Below the pieces are notes generated by a model. That model did no database searches. It saw nothing but the letters and a program-made list of their open reading frames with translations, and was not told the origin of the DNA. A stretch of DNA of 64,000 bases from Micromonospora sp. NBRC 110009 (GTDB taxonomy: Bacteria; Actinomycetota; Actinomycetes; Mycobacteriales; Micromonosporaceae), in the NCBI RefSeq assembly GCF_030518795.1, contig NZ_CP130427.1:5146001-5210000 (forward strand), written 5' to 3'. The position numbers and the translations under genes are program-made. Shown here piece after piece: positions 43,501-50,002 of this stretch (positions within the stretch are counted from its first letter, which is position 1; every line of letters begins with the position of its first letter).

Positions 43501-45189
43501 GCCGGCGGGGGCGGGTGGACCCGGACGATGACCACCGCGCCCGACGGGAACCGGGTGGTCAGCCTGACCGCCGGGCAGACCACCGTCGGCTACCGCCACG
43601 ACGCCTGCGGCAACCTGCTCCAGGAGGCGGACAGCCGGCACTTCGCCTGGAACGCTGCCAACCAGCTCGTCGCCTTCCGGGTGCAGCCCGACGGCGCGTC
43701 GACCCCGTCGCGCGCCAGCCAGTACCGCTACGACGCCACCGGCGCGCGGGTGCTGAAGCTGACCCGCGACCAGGGCGGCGGCACGGAAATCACCGTGTAC
43801 GTCGAGGGCGTCTTCGAACGGCTGCTGGTGACCGGCCCGACCGGCGGCGCCGACCGGTACGACGAGGTGCACCTGACCGACGGCACCACCCGGGTGGCGG
43901 TGCTGCGAATCGGGCCGCCGCTGCCCTCGGACGCCCGGCCACCCGTCGCGTACCACCTGGTGGATCACCTGGCGTCCAGCGTCGCCGTGCTGGACGAGCG
44001 GGGCGACCCGGTCAACCGGGAGGAGTACACCCCCTACGGCGAGACCAGCTTCGGCGGCTACGCCCGCAAGCGGTACCGCTACACCGGCCGGGAACGCGAC
44101 GAGGAGAGCGGCCTGGCCCGCCACGGCGCCCGGTACTACGCATCCTGGTTGGGGCGCTGGATCAGCCCCGACCCGGCCGGTCAGGTGGACGGGACGGCCC
44201 TGTACACGTACGTGCGGGGCAATCCATTGCGCCTGGTGGACCGGTCCGGTCTCGCCTCGGTGCCCACCCAACTGGGCACCGGCACCATCGCCGACTCGCG
44301 GATGGTCCAGCTGTGGGAGAAGGCCGTCAACCAGGTGATGGGGGTCGAGAAGGGCGGCGGGCAGAAGTTCGTCAAGCTCGTCCAGGAGGCGTACGAGGCC
44401 AAGGGCATGGGGTCCAACCGGACTGCCGGCACCGCGGTCAACGTGGCGCGGGAGACGTACTCGAAGGTGCGGACGGTGTTCGGCCGGCTGGCCGCGGCGG
44501 AGGGCATCTCGCTCAAGGGGGTGCAGTTGCACCACCTGTTCGGCAAGGACGGGCTCGGCGGTCTCGCGCACAACCCGTGGGGCGCGTTGGACCCGACCGG
44601 GCTGAAGGCGGTCACCGGCAACGCGGCCACGCTCGGCAGCGAGCACAACCTGTTGCACGCCGCGGAGGAGGGGCTGAAGGGCAAGGCGGCGGAGATGGTC
44701 GGCAAGCTGTCAAAGAACGTCGGCGAGGCGGCCAAGGATGTGGGTGAGGGAGCCAAGCGGCTCGGCCGCTCGCCCGCGGCGGCCGGTTTCACCCGCGTCG
44801 GCACGATGCTCGGCATCGTCGGTGGCGTCGGCACCGCCGTCGCCACCGTCCAGCTGGCCTCCGACCTGCGCGACGGTCGGACGGTGGACGCCATCGGGCA
44901 CGGCTCGCAGGTGGTCGCGGGCGGCTTCGACCTGGCGGCGATGGCGTCGTCGGCCGGTGGCGGGGCGGCCGCCGGCACCACCCTGACCACCTCGGTGGCC
45001 GCCGCCCCGGTGGTCGCGGTCGGGGGCGCGGTGGCCACCGGGTTCGCCGTGGGCTGGACGGTCGGCAGCATGATCAACGACCATCTCTCCGCGGACACCC
45101 AGCACGCGATCGGCGGCACGGTGAACGAGATCGTCAACGAGGGCGGCTGGAAGTTGCTGTTCACCCACCCCTTCGGCATCGGCATGTAG
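37522..45189 (+). CDS. Tc toxin subunit B-C fusion (SpvB/RHS cocoon with C-terminal toxin)
   Basis: 2555 residues. SpvB domain at 10-250 (GLQPTLSLSYSSGNGTGPFG). Propeller with FG-GAP-like blades, about 340-625 (LADLDGDGRPDLL, LADMTGDGLTDIV), the TcA docking surface in known TcBs. TcB middle domains from about 650 (AEREFRGFGRVDRYD, LTRTWFHQGP). A PA14 domain is inserted at 1030-1207 (GLRGEYFRDGNLATPAF). RHS/YD repeats run about 1350-2150, then the RHS core (GRERDEESGLARHGARYY, GRWISPDPAGQVDG) ending DRSGLA near 2245, the expected self-cleavage zone. The last 310 residues are cargo: an LHH/HNH nuclease candidate (QLHHLF at 2335-2340, His2375, His2379), then two hydrophobic segments. Start ATG has GGAGAAG upstream. 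Confidence 0.9.
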   Translation: MGNQESGELISLPSGGGAVRSLGETFQPDPHTGTGNYAVPIELPPGRHGLQPTLSLSYSSGNGTGPFGLGWTLAVPSVRRKTARRIPRYDGTDVHVLAGSEDLVPVPGGAAGAQRYRPRVEALFGRIEHLTAGSDHWQVRTGNGLCSRYGTPRPPDAGAGWSDPAVIADPDAPGRVLSWLLSETTDSLGNRIVYTYQGDPAVGRAPQRYLSTIGYADYPDPDDPTVTRFLVQVRLRYEARPDVTCDRRAGFPVHTTLRCTAIEVWTDPGVPRLVRTVALRYTQADNGASLLAGIRVTGHDGDATQSLPELEFGYSRWEPTAHRYRALSAPGDALPPTALSHPDLDLVDLYGDGLPGLLQLSAAGSRFWRNKGNGLLDRPRALTAVPAGVALGEAGVQLADLDGDGRPDLLVSDDRRAGYFPCSRAGGFDPRGFVRYRQAPSFRLTDPETRLIDLDGDGVVDVLRTGAVPQVHLNNRSAGWVPQQVGAGSSVAGLSFADSRLRLADMTGDGLTDIVLVSGGQVRYWPNLGYGRFGTPVVLRGHLDLAGGTQADGLDQRRLLLGDVNGDGCADLVYVGPGWVKVWVNRCGQSLGPGVLVRGTPTVDNAAAVRLTDMTGSGTAGVLWSFDSPRAGRMSFLDLTGGVKPYLLTSIDNHAGTRTEISYETSVQHAARDAAAGRPWQGTLPFPVQVVTSVTTVDAVSASRLSTVFAYHHGHWDGAEREFRGFGRVDRYDTQQFDHQGDLPAESYTPPALTRTWFHQGPVGPEAGDWQELDFSAEYWAGDPDLLGPGDRSTLPAGLARRARRDVARALAGRVLRTEVYGLDGSFRADRPYTVTEHRWDVRAVGDPTSETWSRAPVVAVVESANRTTTWERGDDPHTRVTFHSGFDAYGRIRRSAGVAVARGRDPRLPGPGEPPLCTVSTLEYATRDDATGYRTDRTARAAGYEVFSDGSHTLAELERALAGDALPRRLRTYARNGYDGEPYVGLPPGQLGEHGLLTSTSTLALTAGTLGRDLGADVPPYLRPPTPAHGLRGEYFRDGNLATPAFVRPDPAIDFTWFGGPDPALAQPEFSVRWTGTLTPAESGSYTFDVEAAGPVRLWLGAQLLVDTWSDGPGGLPPGSTESPDGPRTPLPTSLVALPGGPLPPPPEDPVELPTATVLALTAGVGYPLRLEHRAGGWTAAVRLRWSPDGQEPVSVPTGVLTPPPDPADWSPRHPQAFRDAVPDLAGYRYQAGDTGDPAGYYVVTGARFDVHDDPAGRGLTVATRDALGHETRVTHDAFAMLPVAVTDPAGLVRTARYDYRLFKPDEVVDVNGNRSRVGYTPLGLVAWTASLGRAGAREGDTVEQPGAVFHYGLTAWEESPPQARQPSWVQSVRRTEHRWSLVAAADAARAAAGQPPLTDAEVTAMFPADEATRYPERFVATRSYCDGSGRTIQTRSQGDDLVVDDLGLPAEPGTPAGPLVAHATGVDQPAVVVSGWRAYDNKGRVVRAWEPTLGRGWDYLPPTLDGLASTRTFYDPRGEVVRTVHPDGGQDLIVRGVPADPADPDAFAPTPWEHYTYDRNDNAGRTHPEESAAWAAHRNTPSSVTVDPLGRTLVATVRTAPDQGLHLRHEHDVDGRLLSMTDPLARTAARFRHDLLGRGWWSWAQDIGAAVTVHDAAGEPVEHRDAKGALTLYAYDALGRQVRTWAADAADAATTLREVTVYGDAGLPPAEAAARNLLGRPWCGYDEAGLVTCEGYDLAGRLTGSIRQVLATDVLLTAGDGGYVVDWQPAAGETLGQRAAALLDPEGHATAQTHDALGRRTRLVCPSDVEGRRRVLRPRYGRSGALTGLDVDGTPYLRQILYNARGQRVAAWHGNGVLTRYRYSGTTLRLLRQHSQSATPSTADDGVANWTPGGPVHQDQTYDHDLVGNVLAVHERGPGCGVPGANPDALDRLFGYDPLYRLTSATGREHVDPPPALWSAAPRGADPTATRAWTQTYDHDPAGNLIRVAHRAGGGGWTRTMTTAPDGNRVVSLTAGQTTVGYRHDACGNLLQEADSRHFAWNAANQLVAFRVQPDGASTPSRASQYRYDATGARVLKLTRDQGGGTEITVYVEGVFERLLVTGPTGGADRYDEVHLTDGTTRVAVLRIGPPLPSDARPPVAYHLVDHLASSVAVLDERGDPVNREEYTPYGETSFGGYARKRYRYTGRERDEESGLARHGARYYASWLGRWISPDPAGQVDGTALYTYVRGNPLRLVDRSGLASVPTQLGTGTIADSRMVQLWEKAVNQVMGVEKGGGQKFVKLVQEAYEAKGMGSNRTAGTAVNVARETYSKVRTVFGRLAAAEGISLKGVQLHHLFGKDGLGGLAHNPWGALDPTGLKAVTGNAATLGSEHNLLHAAEEGLKGKAAEMVGKLSKNVGEAAKDVGEGAKRLGRSPAAAGFTRVGTMLGIVGGVGTAVATVQLASDLRDGRTVDAIGHGSQVVAGGFDLAAMASSAGGGAAAGTTLTTSVAAAPVVAVGGAVATGFAVGWTVGSMINDHLSADTQHAIGGTVNEIVNEGGWKLLFTHPFGIGM

Positions 45190-45198
45190 CGACGCCCG

Positions 45199-45230
45199 GT
45201 CCGGCGGCGGGACGCCTCCCGCCGCCGGAC
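45199..45230. terminator. Bidirectional terminator closing the Tc locus
   Basis: Perfect 14-bp stem GTCCGGCGGCGGGA / TCCCGCCGCCGGAC with a four-base loop, ten bases after the toxin stop and eight bases from the convergent gene's stop. Confidence 0.85.
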
Positions 45231-45237
45231 GGTCCCG

Positions 45238-46290
45238 CTACAGCCCGGTGCAGGGGTTGCCGTCGACGGTGCAGCCGTCCGGGGTCTTGGCGCGCAGGTC
45301 CGGGTCGCGCACGTCGAACCGGACGGTCGCCGACTGCCCGGCCGGCAGCGGCGCGCCGGTGAAGGTGACCACCGACCCGTCCTGCTCCCAGTCGGCCCCG
45401 TTGACGCTGCTGACGGTGGCGCCCGAGGCCAGGGTCACCGTCACCGTCCAGCCCGGCTTCTCGGCGCTGCCGGGGTTGCTGACCACCACCTGGCCCCGGT
45501 AGCCGAAGACCCGGTCGGAGACGGTCTCGTAGCGCGCGGTCAGCGCGGCCGCCGGCGGCCGAGTGGGGCTCGCCGTACGGGTCGCTGACAGCGACGGTGT
45601 GGGGCTGGGCCGGCCGATGCTGCGGCTGGCGGCCGGCGCGGTACGCGACGGGGTGGCGGGCGGCGTGCTGTTCCTGGCGCTGGGCAGCACCAGCGGCGAC
45701 GACTCGGGTAGCGGGCGCGCCGCCGTCGGCTCCGGGCGCGCCGCCCACGCGGTCACTCCGCCGGCCAGGAGCACGGTCGTCAGCGCGCCGATCAGCATCG
45801 CCCGCCGGCGTCCGGACCGCGTCGGCGTGCGCACGATCGGCAGCTCGGCGGTCAGGTCGCCCTCGGCGCGGCGCAGGTCGACCTGCTGGAAGGCCAGCCA
45901 GTCGAGGATCGCCGGCAGCCGGACACCCACGGCCTGCTGGTGGTGCTCCTCGCGGCGGTCGCGCCGGGCGGCGTCCCAGTCGCCCTGCTCCAGCGCCTCG
46001 TGCACCGACATCCGGCAGCCGTGGGCGGTGGGCACGAGGGTCGTGGTGACCCGGCTCCGCCGCTTACCCTCCCGGCAGGCCAGCGCGAGCCGCTCCGGCG
46101 CCCGCAACTCGAGCACCTCCAGCTCGAGGTCGGCGTCGAAGCCGGGCAGCTCCGCCGTGCGCAGCACCAGCCGCTCCGGGGCCGGCGCCGCCTCGGCGAA
46201 CCACTTGGCGAGCAGCGTCTGGTCGGTCAGCGCCCGCCAGACCAGATCGCGGGGATGGAACAGCTCGACCTCGGTGCCGATCTCGATCAC
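45238..46290 (-). CDS. SRPBCC domain, membrane helix and CBM2-like domain fusion
   Basis: 350 residues. Residues 1-150 are a SRPBCC/AHSA1-type fold (EVELFHPRDLVWRALTDQTL, LAKWFAEAAP, CRMSVHEAL). One membrane helix at about 182-200 (AMLIGALTTVLLAGGVTAWA) leads to a Ser/Thr/Pro-rich linker and, from about 250, a carbohydrate-binding CBM2-like domain (GYRGQVVVSNPGSAEKPGWT, ending DGCTVDGNPCTGL with paired Cys). The SRPBCC part would be cytoplasmic and the CBM2-like part outside. The combination is unusual; function unknown. It is convergent with the Tc toxin gene across a terminator and follows ltrA on the same strand by 61 bp. Nothing marks it as an immunity protein. Confidence 0.78.
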   Translation of the reverse strand: MIEIGTEVELFHPRDLVWRALTDQTLLAKWFAEAAPAPERLVLRTAELPGFDADLELEVLELRAPERLALACREGKRRSRVTTTLVPTAHGCRMSVHEALEQGDWDAARRDRREEHHQQAVGVRLPAILDWLAFQQVDLRRAEGDLTAELPIVRTPTRSGRRRAMLIGALTTVLLAGGVTAWAARPEPTAARPLPESSPLVLPSARNSTPPATPSRTAPAASRSIGRPSPTPSLSATRTASPTRPPAAALTARYETVSDRVFGYRGQVVVSNPGSAEKPGWTVTVTLASGATVSSVNGADWEQDGSVVTFTGAPLPAGQSATVRFDVRDPDLRAKTPDGCTVDGNPCTGL

Positions 46291-46351
46291 GCGGAGACTC
46301 TACGGCTCGCCGGCTCCGGCCACTACGGACGGTCGGTTCCCGCCCTCGCCG

Positions 46352-47683
46352 CTAGTCCGCCGGCTGGTCCCGGCCGCCGTCGTGCCACTGGGCGCGGAAG
46401 GCGGCCTCGTTGGCCTCGTGGGTGACCTTCTCCTCGAACACCGCCCGGCGCAGCGCGTGCCGGGAGTCCGCCAGCACCACCACCTCGATCGCCACCAGCG
46501 CGACGCAGATGGCGGTGAGCAGGCCCAGCGCCGCCAGCGCGGGCCACTGGCGGGCGACGGGCAGTCCGATCGCCAGGGCCACGAGCACGCCGATCCGGGT
46601 CCACGTGACGGTGCGCAACGTGCGCCACTGGAACGCCAGGTCCGCGGCCAGGTAGAGCATCACCCCGCCGAAGAGCAACGGTACGGCCGGCCCGTGTGCC
46701 CGCTCGCCCACCCCGCCCGCCGGGTCGGTGATCATGCGGACCAGCTCTTCCGCGCCGATGGCGAACAGGATGATGCCGGCGATCATGGGCAGGTAGAGGT
46801 AGGCGTACGCGTCGCGGGCCATCGTCACCCGCGGGCCGCCCTGGGCGGCGTGCAGCGCGATCCGGGCGGCCGGACCGATCATGTCGAAGTGCGCCCACCA
46901 CAGCGCCGCCGTGAACAGGATGCCGAACACGGCCGCCGGGATGGCGGGCCAGGTCACCGGCTTGCCCAGCAGATTGCCGCCGACGCCGACCGAGATCACC
47001 GACTCGCCCAGCGCGATGATGAGGATCAGGTCGTAGCGCTCGGTCCAGTGCTCGGCGGAGGTGATCTCCCAACCCGCCGTGCCGGAGAGCAGGCTGCTGC
47101 CGTACTGCACGACGACGACCCCGATCCACAAGCCGTCCCGCAGCCACAGCCCGAGGTCCTGATCCCCGACCGCCAGCGGGAGCAGCCCTGCGACCAGCAG
47201 CAGCAGCGTGGTGATCACGACCTCGGGGATGAACTGGTACAGCTTGCGGCGGGCCTCCGGCCGGCCCCGGGTGGCGTGCGCGTACAGCGCGACGTGCACG
47301 GCTCGGATCACCACGTAGCTGACCGTGACCAGGATCGGTCCGGCGGCGCCCTGCTGGAGAGCGCCGAAGGTCTGCGGCAGGGCCAGCGCGAACGTGAACA
47401 GCGCCACCATGCCGATCACCATCAGCACCGGGACGAAGCCCTCACCGAGCCGCAGCCGGCTGGCGACGACACTGTGCACGATCCAGCACCACCAGAGCAC
47501 GGCGAGCACCAGCATCGCGTGCAGCAGCTCCCGCCCGGTCACGTTGGCGGCGGTGGCCCGGGTGATGATGAAGAACGACACGACGAAGACGAGGTCGAAG
47601 AAGATCTCGAACTTGTCCACCCGGGCGGCCGGCGCGACCGGAACGGCCGGCCCCAGCTTCCCGTGCCGCCCCTGGCCCTCCAC
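46352..47683 (-). CDS. ltrA: Low temperature requirement protein A (LtrA) family
   Basis: 443 residues with about twelve hydrophobic helices. The N-terminal VDKFEIFFDLVFVVSFFIIT and the central EHWTERYDLILIIALGESVI are the defining LtrA motifs. LtrA was found in Listeria as required for growth at low temperature; biochemical activity is unknown. The C-terminal tail (HEANEAAFRAQWHDGGRD) is polar. It may be co-transcribed with the SRPBCC-CBM2 gene downstream (61-bp gap) and the GNAT gene upstream (67-bp gap). Confidence 0.92.
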   Translation of the reverse strand: MEGQGRHGKLGPAVPVAPAARVDKFEIFFDLVFVVSFFIITRATAANVTGRELLHAMLVLAVLWWCWIVHSVVASRLRLGEGFVPVLMVIGMVALFTFALALPQTFGALQQGAAGPILVTVSYVVIRAVHVALYAHATRGRPEARRKLYQFIPEVVITTLLLLVAGLLPLAVGDQDLGLWLRDGLWIGVVVVQYGSSLLSGTAGWEITSAEHWTERYDLILIIALGESVISVGVGGNLLGKPVTWPAIPAAVFGILFTAALWWAHFDMIGPAARIALHAAQGGPRVTMARDAYAYLYLPMIAGIILFAIGAEELVRMITDPAGGVGERAHGPAVPLLFGGVMLYLAADLAFQWRTLRTVTWTRIGVLVALAIGLPVARQWPALAALGLLTAICVALVAIEVVVLADSRHALRRAVFEEKVTHEANEAAFRAQWHDGGRDQPAD

Positions 47684-47750
47684 CGCACGAGTCTCCCAGC
47701 GTTGGACGGGTCGCGGAGCCGATTCGGCGGCGCGGCGGGAGGCAGCCGGG

Positions 47751-48386
47751 TCAGCCGGTGGACCGGCCCAGGTAGGTGAGCGGCCCCGGGTCGGGCACCG
47801 GGATCACCTGGAAGCCGAGCCGGTCGTAGAAGCCGCGGGCCCGCACGTTGGCGGTGACCATGCCGACGTGCAGGGCGGGCGCGCCGGCCCGGGCGGCGGC
47901 CGCCAGGAACCTCTCCAGCAGTCGCCGGCCGTGACCGCGCCCCTGGTGGCCGGGGAGCAGGTCGATGTGCAGGTGGGCAGGGTAGGCCGTCAGCTCCGGC
48001 AGCAGCAGCCGCTCCGGGCGGTGGTGCAGGGCGAGCATCTCCTCGTCCGGGGTGCGCGGCGCGCCGGCCGGCTCGGGGTAGCGGTCCGCCAGCCGGGGGA
48101 TCCACTCCCGGCGGTAGGCGCGGACGAAGCCCGGGGTGTCCGCGGTGCCGAGGACGTACCCGACCACCCGGCCGGTGTCCTCCAGCACGAACGCCAGCTC
48201 CGGTTCCAGGTGCAGGTAGGGGCCGGCGAACAGGTCGGGCATGAGATCGTCGCTGGCGTACCGCCCCCGGGCGTCGTCGCCCGCGTCGGCCGTGCGGACG
48301 CAGATGTCGTAGACCGCGTCGTGGTCGGCGGGGCGGTAGGGCCGGATGGTCGCCGTCGACGGAGGCGGCGTCGTCGCGCTGCTCAT
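47751..48386 (-). CDS. GNAT-family N-acetyltransferase
   Basis: 211 residues. ATIRPYRPADHDAVYDICVR opens the GNAT fold; motif A (acetyl-CoA pyrophosphate loop) is DLLPGHQGRGHGRRLLERFL near residue 150, and NVRARGFYDRLGFQVIPVPD is motif B. It resembles the acetyltransferase-like domain attached to some O-GlcNAcases. The acetyl acceptor is unknown. Start ATG at 48386. Confidence 0.9.
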   Translation of the reverse strand: MSSATTPPPSTATIRPYRPADHDAVYDICVRTADAGDDARGRYASDDLMPDLFAGPYLHLEPELAFVLEDTGRVVGYVLGTADTPGFVRAYRREWIPRLADRYPEPAGAPRTPDEEMLALHHRPERLLLPELTAYPAHLHIDLLPGHQGRGHGRRLLERFLAAAARAGAPALHVGMVTANVRARGFYDRLGFQVIPVPDPGPLTYLGRSTG

Positions 48387-48434
48387 GCCCGGACCGTACG
48401 GCGTGAGACCGCTCTCACCGAACCCCGTGCGGGC

Positions 48435-48776
48435 TCAGCCGCCGAGCCGCTCGCGAGCGAGGAACTTCGGCACCACCATCCGCCACGCCTCGGTGACCAG
48501 CTCCGTCATCTGCTCGTGGTCCAGCCGGTCGAGGTGGCAGCAGACCCAGTGGAAGCGCAGGTCCGACGGGCGGGGGAGGAAGAACAGTTCCGGCTCGGCG
48601 GCGATCAGCCCGTCCCGCTGCTCCTTCGGGTAGCCGAAGCCCATGCTCCGCTCGTCCCGGGAGAAGGCGACGTAGACGATCCGGCCGACCCGGAACTTGA
48701 CCCGGTCGTGGATCAGGCGCTCACTGGTGCGGGGGAGCGTCCGGGCCAGGGCGCGGACGTCGTCGACGGTGACCAC
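48435..48776 (-). CDS. MmcQ/YjbR-family protein
   Basis: 113 residues of the CyaY-like MmcQ/YjbR fold: TVDDVRALARTLPRTSERLI, VKFRVGRIVYVAFSRDE, HWVCCHLDRLDHEQMTELV and the final AWRMVVPKFLARE. Family members are thought to bind DNA or act as small regulators, but evidence is thin. GTG or ATG start at 48776. It lies between the TetR gene (54 bp upstream on the same strand) and the GNAT gene. Confidence 0.85.
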   Translation of the reverse strand: MVTVDDVRALARTLPRTSERLIHDRVKFRVGRIVYVAFSRDERSMGFGYPKEQRDGLIAAEPELFFLPRPSDLRFHWVCCHLDRLDHEQMTELVTEAWRMVVPKFLARERLGG

Positions 48777-48830
48777 GGCACGACGCTAGCCGGACCCTCC
48801 GACAGTTCCGCGCGGCGTTCGTCGCCCGGC

Positions 48831-49430
48831 TCAGCCGGTCGTGGCCGGTGCCGGAGCGGCCGTGGTGAGCGCGGTCCGGAGGGTGTCGACCAGCGGGCGG
48901 TCGGGGTGTTCGATCCAGTGCTGGACGGCGACCCGCAGGGTGGCCAGGAAGGTCGCGGCCAGGATCCGGGAGCGCAGCGTCGCATCCGGCCCGGTGAGGC
49001 GGGCGGCCAGTTCGCCGGCCAGTTCCCGCTCGATCGCGGTGTACGCGGCGACCTGGTGCGCGAGCAGCCCCGGGTGACCGTGCAGCCGGCGGCGGCGGGT
49101 CAGCCACGTCATCGCGCTGTCGTCGTACCCCTCGGTGGCCAGGTGCAGGGCGGCCTGGCGGAGCGCGGTCCACGGCGGTTCGTCGGCTGGCCGGTCGTGG
49201 AGCAGGTCGAGCAGCCGGCGCAGCCGCAGGGTGTCGCCGTGGAAGAGGGCCTCCTCCTTGCTGGAGAAGTAGTTGGAGAAGGTCCGGCGGGAGACGTTGG
49301 CGGCGTCGGCGATGGCCTCGACGGTGACCCGGTCCGGGCCCTCCTCGGCGGCGAGGCGCAGGGCCGCCTCGTGCAGGGCGAGCCGGGTGGCCGCCTTTTT
49401 GCGCTCCCGCAGCCCGGTCGCCTCTGACAT
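48831..49430 (-). CDS. TetR-family regulator of the DHA2 efflux module
   Basis: 199 residues. The helix-turn-helix is at about 10-55 (LRERKKAATRLALHEAALRL, VTVEAIADAANVSRRTFSNY); the ligand domain is helical. ATG 49430 was chosen; ATG 49442 adds four residues. It is divergent from a MarR-DHA2 pump operon, and the 104-bp gap carries nested palindromes (49457-49494). Both the TetR and the MarR protein could bind there, giving two-input control of the pump. Confidence 0.93.
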   Translation of the reverse strand: MSEATGLRERKKAATRLALHEAALRLAAEEGPDRVTVEAIADAANVSRRTFSNYFSSKEEALFHGDTLRLRRLLDLLHDRPADEPPWTALRQAALHLATEGYDDSAMTWLTRRRRLHGHPGLLAHQVAAYTAIERELAGELAARLTGPDATLRSRILAATFLATLRVAVQHWIEHPDRPLVDTLRTALTTAAPAPATTG

Positions 49431-49456
49431 GCCGCCCAGCATACGTGATCCGTTTC

Positions 49457-49494
49457 TCAACGAGCAAAGTTGCACAGTGCGCAAGATTCGTTGA
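49457..49494. promoter_or_regulatory. Nested palindromes between tetR and marR
   Basis: Outer dyad TCAACGA (49457-49463) / TCGTTGA (49488-49494), perfect. Inner dyad TTGCAC-AGT-GCGCAA (49470-49484) with one mismatch. They share one centre, near 49476, and lie 27 bases before the tetR start and 41 before the marR start. Confidence 0.7.
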
Positions 49495-49534
49495 TGATTG
49501 CTTGGGGCAACCAACGCTGGCCCGGAGGAGGATC

Positions 49535-50002
49535 GTGAACCCCGCCACCCGCGAACTCGGCATGCGGCTGTACGACCTGCTGACCGGCGTGCGGCTGCTC
49601 AAGCAGCATCGGGCGCACCACCGGCCGGCCGTCCCACCCGGGCTGGTCGGCATGCTCCGGCACATCGACCGCTGTGCCACCGGGTGCCAGGCCCGGGAAC
49701 TGGCCGACCGCACCCGGCTCGACCCGTCCACGGTCAGCCGGGCCGTCGCCGCCCTCGTGGCGGACGGTCTGGTGGAAAGGCACGCCGACCCGTCCGACCG
49801 ACGGGCCAGCCGCCTCACCCTCAGCGAGGCGGGCCGGACCGCCCTGACCGACACCCAGGACTGGTACGGCCAGGTGCTCGCCCGAGCGCTCGCCGACTGG
49901 ACCCCCGGCGAGGTGGCGGCGCTGTCCGCCGCGCTCGGCCGGTTCACCCGCGACCTCGAGGTCGCCCTCGCACGCCACGACAACCTGGAGGACGCGCGAT
50001 GA
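49535..50002 (+). CDS. MarR-family regulator
   Basis: 155 residues from GTG 49535, which has GGAGGAGG just upstream. The winged helix contains ATGCQARELADRTRLDPSTV, then RAVAALVADGLVERHADPSD and RRASRLTLSEAG, a standard MarR DNA-binding domain; flanking helices dimerise. Its TGA overlaps the pump's ATG (ATGA), so the regulator and pump are translationally coupled. It probably represses the operon until a drug or phenolic ligand binds. Confidence 0.94.
   Translation: MNPATRELGMRLYDLLTGVRLLKQHRAHHRPAVPPGLVGMLRHIDRCATGCQARELADRTRLDPSTVSRAVAALVADGLVERHADPSDRRASRLTLSEAGRTALTDTQDWYGQVLARALADWTPGEVAALSAALGRFTRDLEVALARHDNLEDAR

Noticed and set aside
37522..45189. Plain Rhs/WapA cell-wall toxin
   Set aside because: The SpvB domain, FG-GAP propeller, TcB middle domains and an adjacent TcA gene show it is a TcB-TcC fusion; there is also no signal peptide or wall anchor.
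45238..46290. Immunity protein for the Tc toxin
   Set aside because: It is convergent, separated by a bidirectional terminator, has a CBM2-like extracellular domain and looks like an independent gene next to ltrA.
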